Origin: Dankookia rubra
GTDB lineage: Bacteria > Pseudomonadota > Alphaproteobacteria > Acetobacterales > Acetobacteraceae
Assembly (NCBI RefSeq): GCF_004355005.1
Contig: NZ_SMSJ01000047.1
Coordinates: forward strand, 1-43,476
Direction of reading: 5' to 3'
DNA: 43,476 nucleotides
Shown: piece by piece, positions 8,634-15,212 of the stretch
Layout: each line of letters begins with the position of its first letter
Position numbering within the stretch: position 1 is the first letter of the stretch
Made by a program: the position numbers and the translations under genes
Notes under the pieces: model-generated
Seen by the model: only the letters and a program-made list of their open reading frames with translations
Told to the model about the DNA's origin: nothing
Databases searched by the model: none

Positions 8634-10010
8634 TTAATACCCGGCTTTTTTCCTTATTTTTGCGGCCTGTTCGCCAGGTACGTTTTGCTGTTTTGGCGCC
8701 CCCGTTTGGGTTATTGGCTTGGGGACATTTAGCCCGACTGCCTCTGCTTCTAGCCCCGGTGACAACACGTCAATGCGGTCGAACACCTTTAGGTATTCGC
8801 GCGCCATGTCGGCAGCACTGATGGGGCGCGGCAAACCAGCCTGTAACCGAGCATGGGTCGTGACGTCCGCCGCTCTGAGCATAGCTTGCAGGAGGCTTTC
8901 GGCATCACCGCGCTCAAAGTGCAATCCCGACACTCCGTCCCGAACTTTTTCCGCCATACCGCCAATGCCCGTACAGATGACCGGACGCCCAACGGCATAG
9001 GCTTCCTGGATCACGACTGGCGAGTTTTCCCACCAAATACTTGGCACAACGACATAGTCGCACCGCCCCATCAGCTCCGATACTTGCTCGTTTTCGTAAG
9101 GGCCAAGAAATTTCAAAAATGGCAGTGTATTACTGAGCCGCTCTAATTTTTCGCGGAAAATATCGGTTTGTCCGATTAGATTACCATGCAGCCGAATCTC
9201 AAACTTCTCGGCCTCCACCATGCTCCCAAGCCGCTCCGCCGCACGTAAAATTACTTCAACGCCCTTAAATGGATTAATTTGACCGAAGTATCCAAACACG
9301 AATTTTCGACGCTCCGCGGACGGCGTGCATTGCTCGGGTGTCGCATTGGCCAGTCCGTTTTCGACCACATGCATTCGCTCACGCGGCACCCCCCATGCCA
9401 CCGTTCGGTCACTCAAAAAAACGCTTGGTGAAACGAATGTGTCGATGCCCGCATAGACGTCCCGGAAAAGGTCGTATCGCAATTCGAAGCGCCTCCATTC
9501 AAATTCCGGGAAACAGGTTGCGCAGCTTGATGCGCTCGCCGCGTTACATAGCGACAGCCCCGGCCTTTTCAGCATTTGGCCATGATGGTGACAGATCGAT
9601 AGAAGCTCATGCAGCGTCATCACGGTGCAGCGTCCCGGCAACGCGGAGGCTGCCCGCACGCTATTCAGCCCCAAATTTAAAAAATGATGAAAATTCAGCA
9701 CCTGTGCGCCGGTTTGCTCAATGACACGGCTTAGCTGTATCGGAACGTCCGCCGACGCCAAGTGGTAAAAATGCTCGTACCGCTCAGGGTCGTAGAAGAC
9801 GGCGTGTTCACCTGCCCCAAGCTTCAGGTGACCGCGCTTTGCCCAAGGTACCGCGGCAATGAATACCGCAGGCACCTTTAGCTCTTGCAGGCCCCTAAAG
9901 AGTGTAGCGGCTGCAATCTCCGCACCACCCTTCGAAATTGATGGATGAGCGTGCGAGATCACCGCGATCTTCGGCGGCGCAGAACCACTCGTCTGATTTT
10001 GTATGTTCAC
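8634..10010 (-). CDS. Family 4 glycosyltransferase, full length
   Basis: A 458-residue GT-B glycosyltransferase of family GT4. The N-terminal acceptor half has KIAVISHAHPSISKGGAEIA (the glycine-rich loop), NFHHFLNLGLNSV and TLHELLSICHHHG; a cysteine-rich CNAASASSCATCFPE segment follows. The C-terminal donor half has FVFGYFGQINPFKGVEVIL, YVVVPSIWWENSPVVIQEA with the paired glutamates of the EX7E type, and VICTGIGGMAEKVRDG. It uses a nucleotide-sugar donor; sugar and acceptor are unknown. Its ATG overlaps the previous gene's stop in an ATGA. The N-terminal half is clearly related to the shorter protein at 11680-12450. The C-terminal 40 residues are polar and probably disordered. Confidence 0.9.
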   Translation of the reverse strand: MNIQNQTSGSAPPKIAVISHAHPSISKGGAEIAAATLFRGLQELKVPAVFIAAVPWAKRGHLKLGAGEHAVFYDPERYEHFYHLASADVPIQLSRVIEQTGAQVLNFHHFLNLGLNSVRAASALPGRCTVMTLHELLSICHHHGQMLKRPGLSLCNAASASSCATCFPEFEWRRFELRYDLFRDVYAGIDTFVSPSVFLSDRTVAWGVPRERMHVVENGLANATPEQCTPSAERRKFVFGYFGQINPFKGVEVILRAAERLGSMVEAEKFEIRLHGNLIGQTDIFREKLERLSNTLPFLKFLGPYENEQVSELMGRCDYVVVPSIWWENSPVVIQEAYAVGRPVICTGIGGMAEKVRDGVSGLHFERGDAESLLQAMLRAADVTTHARLQAGLPRPISAADMAREYLKVFDRIDVLSPGLEAEAVGLNVPKPITQTGAPKQQNVPGEQAAKIRKKAGY

Positions 10011-11683
10011 GGCCCAAACACACTTTGCTGGTCAACATTCTCGAACAGTCGGTTGCTGGGCAAAAGTGCCACTGCCGTCCGAGCATAGCCTGGCAGTGAT
10101 ATCGCCTTATCGGTAAGACCTGCGCAATGCCGAATGCCAAGTGGGTGTTTTGTCGTATGCGACCATGCGTCGAATGCTTTCTTGGTCCACACAAAAGCCG
10201 CTGGAGTCCCGCCGTCACGGTACCGCAATGACAGCAACGCATCGCCTTCGGCTTTCAATCCCGTCAGGACTGCGCGCCAGGATAACTGATCGAGGAAGAC
10301 GTCTTTTGCCATAAATAGAAAACGTTCGGCGCCCGTGGCTGCCAAGACCGCGGGAAGCGCCCAGAGTGGCTTGTCCGCTTGCTCGACGAGACAGACGCCA
10401 CAACGTCGGCCTGTCTGTGCCTCGATTGCGTCTGCGAGCACTGGTAACTGACCACGGTCGCAACTCTGGTCGGCCATCAGCATCACCGAGCATGCCTCCC
10501 CTTCGCTGCTGACATGCCGGGCCACGCCGTCGGCCAGGAGGTATGCATCGGAACTATGCGAAGGCACCGCAACAATAACATACCGCTGATTCTGCTCAGG
10601 CGATTTCACCATCACGACTGACCGCAGCCGTTTAATCGTATCGGCACGGAGCGCATTTGCGAAATCCTCAAAGAATTCTTCGGCGGCAATACCTGGATAA
10701 AGTCGCAGAACGTCGTCTACTGGTACGGCATGGCCGATACGCCGCACGGCATTTGCATCAATCGACACATTCACGGATGTGCCATCTTCAAAATGAACCT
10801 TCAGCACCGGATGAGTGATATCCTCGGAGTATAGGACACCGCGCGTGACTACGGTAAAGCCGGCACGCTCAAGCAGCCGGGGCGTGCGTGGGTACGCCGT
10901 AGCAAGATCAGGACGTGGCCGCAGCGACAGACTGCCCGGCACGCCACGCAAGACGCGTTGGCCGAGCCGCAGCGAAAACTGGGCTACGGGCTTGGCTGGA
11001 CTTACCACCCAGCCTTGCACCAAGCTGCCGAACCCCGGCAACACCAAGAGTTCTTCGACTGCCGCCTCTACCGTAAAGCCGGCGATTTGCGCGGTTTTGG
11101 GCAACCAATTCTGTGCGTCCAGCAGGAGTGCCTGCAGTGCGTCTGCTTGCCCTTGCGTATGGTTTAAGCGCGCCTCCGCAAAGCGCTCCGTCAAAAGTTC
11201 ACCACCCAGCTTGGGCAGTGGCCGCACTGCCCGCAGGAATGGCTTCAGTTCCGGACCGAGGAATAGGAATACCTCGTCTGTATCCGAACTGGGGCGCCAA
11301 TCAGTGCAAATTATACCGAACATTGCCTGATCACCGGGCGCCAAATCGGCGCGATCGTAGCAGATCACTGACATTGCGCCGGCATATTTCTGCCGATCAG
11401 CAATCACGACACTAAATTGGCAGCCTAATGACCGCCTGATCCAGCCGGCTACCCAGATATGTCCAGCACTGTCGACAGTGACTGCCTCGATATAGCCGGC
11501 AAAGTTGTCCGATTGCGGCCGTAGCGGTTCGCCAAGAAGTTCCTTGGCTTGGTCCTGCAGATCCGACAGGGTCCGTAGCAGCGCCGCATTAGCTGCCGGC
11601 CTATCTTCAGGCGAAGCAGTGTCTGCGCCAGCGTTCACATGCGGGTTTTGCGCCGTGAAGCCGCTCTGGTGACTGGCGATCAT
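10007..11683 (-). CDS. Large protein with Gly-Trp beta domains, probably glycosylation accessory
   Basis: A 558-residue protein of no family I recognise. Near the N-terminus (about 45-130) is a beta module with AGYIEAVTVDSAGHIWVAGW, a strand ending QKYAGAMSV and MFGIICTDW. A second copy lies at about 215-295, with FGSLVQGWVVSPAKPVAQFS and RPDLATAYP. The C-terminal 200 residues (RYVIVAVPSHSSDAYLLADG, ERFLFMAKDVFLDQLSWRA) look like an alpha/beta fold that may be a degenerate GT-A-type domain; no clear DXD motif is visible. The start at 11683 overlaps the upstream stop in ATGA and has GGAGA 6 nt before it, better than the in-frame ATG at 11698. It is co-transcribed and coupled with two GT4-type genes. 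Confidence 0.7.
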   Translation of the reverse strand: MIASHQSGFTAQNPHVNAGADTASPEDRPAANAALLRTLSDLQDQAKELLGEPLRPQSDNFAGYIEAVTVDSAGHIWVAGWIRRSLGCQFSVVIADRQKYAGAMSVICYDRADLAPGDQAMFGIICTDWRPSSDTDEVFLFLGPELKPFLRAVRPLPKLGGELLTERFAEARLNHTQGQADALQALLLDAQNWLPKTAQIAGFTVEAAVEELLVLPGFGSLVQGWVVSPAKPVAQFSLRLGQRVLRGVPGSLSLRPRPDLATAYPRTPRLLERAGFTVVTRGVLYSEDITHPVLKVHFEDGTSVNVSIDANAVRRIGHAVPVDDVLRLYPGIAAEEFFEDFANALRADTIKRLRSVVMVKSPEQNQRYVIVAVPSHSSDAYLLADGVARHVSSEGEACSVMLMADQSCDRGQLPVLADAIEAQTGRRCGVCLVEQADKPLWALPAVLAATGAERFLFMAKDVFLDQLSWRAVLTGLKAEGDALLSLRYRDGGTPAAFVWTKKAFDAWSHTTKHPLGIRHCAGLTDKAISLPGYARTAVALLPSNRLFENVDQQSVFGP

Positions 11684-12450
11684 GCAGCGTCTCCGCATGC
11701 CGTACGGGCTTGCTCATGGGGCAGAAAATTTTCCAGCACCACGATTTTCGCCGGATCGAGGCCCCAGGCGACATAGCGTTCTTTGAGAAAGTTGCTGGGT
11801 GCGATGAAGGTGTCCACCTCGCGCAGAAACCGCTGCAGCCAGAGCCGCCGAAGGAAAAATAACTGCGGCGCCTGCTCCGGAAAGCAGCGCCCACACCGCT
11901 GCGGGCTCGCTGTCTTGCACAGGTCAAGGTTCGGCCGCGTCACCATCTGACCGTGGTGATTGCAGATAATGAGATACTCATGCAGCGTGAGGATCACCTG
12001 GGCCTGAGGGGCGTGGCGCCGCACATACAGGAAGGCTTCGACGCCGACTCCCAAATAGTGGTGGAAGTGCACCACGTCGGGCCGAACCTCACGGAGCACC
12101 CGGCCGAACTCCCGCTCGAAGGCGGGATCGGGGTTGCTGAGCTTGAACTGCTCATAGGCTTCGCCCGTGTGGACAAACTCCCGCGGCCCGAAGGGCTGCT
12201 GAACGCTGACGCCGATCTTGGCGCCATGCGCTTTTCCATTGGAGGCGAAGAACCATGCCTCTACACCGGGTTGCGCCGCAGCGCGCCGAAACGTCTCGTA
12301 GGCGGTGATTTCCGCTCCGCCCCGGCTGAATCGCGGGTGCGTGTGGCAGACCACGAGCAGCCGCACGCCCGGTGACCGTGCCGCTGGCTCCGGCAGGCCG
12401 GTATCGGCCGCCACCGGCCCGTGCACAGCGCCCGTCGCGGACTTTTTCAC
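11680..12450 (-). CDS. GT4-type glycosyltransferase, acceptor half only
   Basis: About 256 residues matching only the N-terminal Rossmann half of a GT4 enzyme: LLVVCHTHPRFSRGGAEITA, VVHFHHYLGVGVEAF, LTLHEYLIICNHHG, a CKTASPQRCGRCFPE segment and FIAPSNFLKERYVAWGL. It parallels residues 1-220 of the GT4 at 8634-10010 motif for motif. It stops after ENFLPHEQ plus eight residues, where the donor-binding half should begin; no trace of that half exists in any frame downstream. The GTG start at 12450 overlaps the upstream stop (GTGA) and the stop overlaps the next ATG, so the reading frame is embedded in the operon. An in-frame ATG at 12492 also exists. It is either a decayed enzyme or a non-catalytic acceptor-binding subunit. 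Confidence 0.8.
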   Translation of the reverse strand: MKKSATGAVHGPVAADTGLPEPAARSPGVRLLVVCHTHPRFSRGGAEITAYETFRRAAAQPGVEAWFFASNGKAHGAKIGVSVQQPFGPREFVHTGEAYEQFKLSNPDPAFEREFGRVLREVRPDVVHFHHYLGVGVEAFLYVRRHAPQAQVILTLHEYLIICNHHGQMVTRPNLDLCKTASPQRCGRCFPEQAPQLFFLRRLWLQRFLREVDTFIAPSNFLKERYVAWGLDPAKIVVLENFLPHEQARTACGDAA

Positions 12451-14252
12451 CGGTCCGCACCCATGTCGGACAGTAGCCCGCTCGCGTGCCAACGCCGTTG
12501 ATGCCGCCAGGCGTTGACGAGCGTCGCGTTCATCCGCCAGGAGCTCGCCGGCCCCTGCGATTGCCGCTCAAGGTGGTAGAGCCGGAGATCAGTGTCGACT
12601 GCGCAGCGCTGCCCGCGAGCGCGAAGCTGCAGACACAGATCGGAGTCTTCGAAATCCCCGATGAGATATCCCTGATCGAGTCCGCCCAGGGTCTGCAGGT
12701 CCGCGCGGCGCAGGACCATGCAGGCGCCCGTGATCGCCGGCGCTTCGCGCAAACCCTCGGCCGGCGGCGCTGGAGCCCCTTTGCCCGTGTGGATGAGAAA
12801 CGCCCAGTCCGACAAGCCCGCCACCTGCTCGTAGTGCATCCCAGCGTGTTGGACGGTGTCGTCCTCGTAGAGCAGCAACGGACCAACGGCGCCCAGTGTG
12901 GGGTCTTCGGCGAGGCGTCGGACCAGTTTGGCGACCCAGGCCAAGCCGGTCGGGCCGATCGGAAAGACATCCGAGTTCAGCAGGCAGACATATGTGCCCC
13001 GCGCCGCGTCGATGCCCAGGTTCGTCGCCGGGGCGAAGCCAAGGTTTGCCTCGGGCATCAGCAGTTGGAACGGCAGCCGGAAGCGTGCCCAACAGGACTC
13101 GGCCAGGCGTTCCGCTTCGTCCTGAAGTCCGGGATCGTCCAGCACATAGATCAGCTCGCAGTGCGGATCCGGCTGCTCCGCAAAAAGCGCGAGCTGGTAT
13201 TCCATGAAGTCAACGCGCCCGTGGAGCGGTACCACGACCGAAGACTCGGGCGCGGGTAGTGGCGGACCGAAGGTGAGCGCCGCCACGCTGGGCGGGCGCG
13301 CGAGGCGGGCCCGATTGAGCCCTTCGATCACTGGCCCGAGCACGCTGTCGAAGGCTGCCGCCAGTCGTGCGCGGGGCTGCCGTGGCACGGCGAGCAGCTG
13401 CTTGATCACACCCAAACCAAACAGCTCAACGGGGCGAACCGGCTTGTAGGCGATCTCGCCCTGCCAAGTCTCGATCTCAACATAGAGCTCTGTGCCGACC
13501 TTGGCCAAACCTGGTGCGTAGGCAACGAACCCTAGCGTGTCCTGCTCAAGACCGTAGCGGGGCGCCAGCGCCTCGAGAACGTCCGGGCGCTTGACCTGAA
13601 CCCAGGTCGCGGGCTTGAGCTCGATGGTCGCGCCGGCGCCCCGCACACGCAGGGCGGCGACTGCTGCCCCCGGATCGACGAACCAGCCGACCAGCGCGAC
13701 ACCATCGGGCGGTACCCGCAGCACTTGGTCGAATTCCAGGTGCACGGGGGGCCAGAGTTGGCCGAGGGTGTCGGTGCCGTCGTATCCGCGCCGCGGCAGC
13801 AGGCTGAGGATGGCGTGGCCGCGGCCGCCCGGCCCCGCCTGGACCAACCGACGGGCCAGCGCGCCGAGCGTGAGTTCCGCCTGTGCTGTGGCCTGGCTGG
13901 CCAACGGCAGCCGACAGTCCAGCGCGGTCAGCTCCAGCGCGACCAAATCACCCACGGGCGGCCGCGGGGCGTGGACGACGGCGACGAACCCCACCGCTCC
14001 CGCAGGCACATCTGACCGTGGGTAAAAGTAGGTCGTCGCTGGTCCCGTCACACTCCCGGCCTGCAGGTGCAGGATGAGGCGGTCAGTAACCTCTTCCGGT
14101 GCCCAGGGCCGTGCCGTCCAGCCGATGAACAGCCAGGCGCAACCATGTTCAGGCGGCGCAAAGGTTTCGACGAGCCCTGCCTGCGCTGGCTCGCCTGCCG
14201 TGCTTAACCGCCTACTCGATGGCGCCGACGGCCCGCGTGTGCGGGTCGTCAC
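12447..14252 (-). CDS. Family 2 glycosyltransferase with N-terminal beta domains
   Basis: A 601-residue protein. The first about 320 residues contain beta-type modules, one of them the recurrent Gly-Trp type (PPDGVALVGWFVDPGAAVAA, RPDVLEALAPRYG, LGFVAYAPG at about 185-265). Residues about 335-580 are a GT-A, family GT2 glycosyltransferase: SSVVVPLHGRVDFMEYQLAL, EANLGFAPATNLGIDAARG, the DXD-like LLNSDVFPIG, TGACMVLRRADLQTLGGLD and DFEDSDLCLQLRARG with the general-base region. The order resembles rhamnosyltransferase-type GT2s, but the sugar is unknown. It overlaps its neighbours by 4 nt on both sides (ATGA upstream, GTGA downstream). No membrane segment is visible. High GC, unlike the genes from about 11.7 kb downward. 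Confidence 0.87.
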   Translation of the reverse strand: MTTRTRGPSAPSSRRLSTAGEPAQAGLVETFAPPEHGCAWLFIGWTARPWAPEEVTDRLILHLQAGSVTGPATTYFYPRSDVPAGAVGFVAVVHAPRPPVGDLVALELTALDCRLPLASQATAQAELTLGALARRLVQAGPGGRGHAILSLLPRRGYDGTDTLGQLWPPVHLEFDQVLRVPPDGVALVGWFVDPGAAVAALRVRGAGATIELKPATWVQVKRPDVLEALAPRYGLEQDTLGFVAYAPGLAKVGTELYVEIETWQGEIAYKPVRPVELFGLGVIKQLLAVPRQPRARLAAAFDSVLGPVIEGLNRARLARPPSVAALTFGPPLPAPESSVVVPLHGRVDFMEYQLALFAEQPDPHCELIYVLDDPGLQDEAERLAESCWARFRLPFQLLMPEANLGFAPATNLGIDAARGTYVCLLNSDVFPIGPTGLAWVAKLVRRLAEDPTLGAVGPLLLYEDDTVQHAGMHYEQVAGLSDWAFLIHTGKGAPAPPAEGLREAPAITGACMVLRRADLQTLGGLDQGYLIGDFEDSDLCLQLRARGQRCAVDTDLRLYHLERQSQGPASSWRMNATLVNAWRHQRRWHASGLLSDMGADR

Positions 14253-15151
14253 CGCACGCGCCCACCGCCCGACCGTGGCACGGTGCCGCCCTTCGAACGG
14301 GTGGCCGTACCCGTGCCAGGCGCGGCCAGCGAGGTCGCGACGTCAACCGGCCCCGCTGTCCGCGGCACGATGGACACCCGCAGCTTGGCAACGGCTTTCA
14401 GGTCCGGCAGCATACAGGGCTGCCCCACCGTCACCGGCCCAACCTCGGACCCGTCGACGAAGACCGCACTGTAATTGCAGGTAAAGTTCTTGGCGGCATC
14501 GCCCTTCAGGTTGATCCGCCAGCCGAGGATCGGCAGCTGCATCCCCCGGCTTCCGCAGAACTCGCCACCGGGGCTCCAGGGCGAGAACCAGCCCTTGCCC
14601 AGCACCGCCTGATACTCGAGGTCTGCGGCTGCCAGCCCCGCGGGGGGCGTGATGGCAAAGCCCTCGATCCAGACGTCGTCGGCCTGCTCGCCGACCCAGT
14701 CTCCGTAGCCACCACTGAGGTCGCCGCGTCTGCGTGCGTGGACCAGCAGCGCCGTCGGCACGAGCGCGGGGGGCGCCGCCTCGGGCAGGGCCGGCGCAGC
14801 CGCCGCCGGCGCGTCCAGCCGCTGTACCTGAATCTTTGGGGGAGTCGCGCCCGCCGCACGGGCGAGGTTGTAGCTGGTCAGCAACAGCCGAATGCGGGCG
14901 GCATGCACCCGTACCAAGAGGGCATCGCCCGGACGCCGCAACCAAGGCTCGCCGGACAGACGTGCCACTTCGATAGCGCCGCCTTCTTCACCCGGTGCGA
15001 CTGCCACACTCAACCCGGGCAGCCGTTCCGCCTCCAGATCTTCGGCGACCTCGGTTACGTGGAGGCAGTAGGTGCCCTGCGGTAGGAGCAGGGTATGGGC
15101 GGCAACCTCAATGTCGGCAATCGCTGAGCTCGGGTAGTTAAAATCAGGCAT
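14249..15151 (-). CDS. ChW-like (hydrophobic Trp) domain protein, unknown function
   Basis: About 300 residues from the ATG at 15151, chosen over one at 15178 because GAGGGAC lies about 6 nt upstream. The N-terminal 120 residues are beta-rich (IEVAAHTLLLPQGTYCLHV). The segment about 145-255 resembles ChW repeats: GGYGDWVGEQADD, IEGFAITPPAGLAAADLEYQ, GWFSPWSPGGEFCGSRG, then LPILGWRINLKGDAA. ChW domains are best known from clostridial secreted proteins; here no signal peptide is seen. The tail is low-complexity Thr/Gly/Arg. The gene starts 61 bp after the GT2-GT4 fusion gene and its stop overlaps the GT2 start. A carbohydrate- or protein-binding role is an inference from context. Confidence 0.62.
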   Translation of the reverse strand: MPDFNYPSSAIADIEVAAHTLLLPQGTYCLHVTEVAEDLEAERLPGLSVAVAPGEEGGAIEVARLSGEPWLRRPGDALLVRVHAARIRLLLTSYNLARAAGATPPKIQVQRLDAPAAAAPALPEAAPPALVPTALLVHARRRGDLSGGYGDWVGEQADDVWIEGFAITPPAGLAAADLEYQAVLGKGWFSPWSPGGEFCGSRGMQLPILGWRINLKGDAAKNFTCNYSAVFVDGSEVGPVTVGQPCMLPDLKAVAKLRVSIVPRTAGPVDVATSLAAPGTGTATRSKGGTVPRSGGGRVR

Positions 15152-15212
15152 GCAATGTCCCTCGCGCGCATCGCGCAACGATGCAGCGCCCTGCGCAAAG
15201 TGGCCTCCGGCA

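Noticed and set aside
11680-12450. GT4 half as the product of a frameshift
   Set aside because: No donor-half sequence is present in any frame downstream; the next gene occupies the space with a coupled start.
14219-15085. Plus-strand frame of 288 codons
   Set aside because: Antisense to the ChW-like gene, with low-complexity Arg/Pro/Gly composition.
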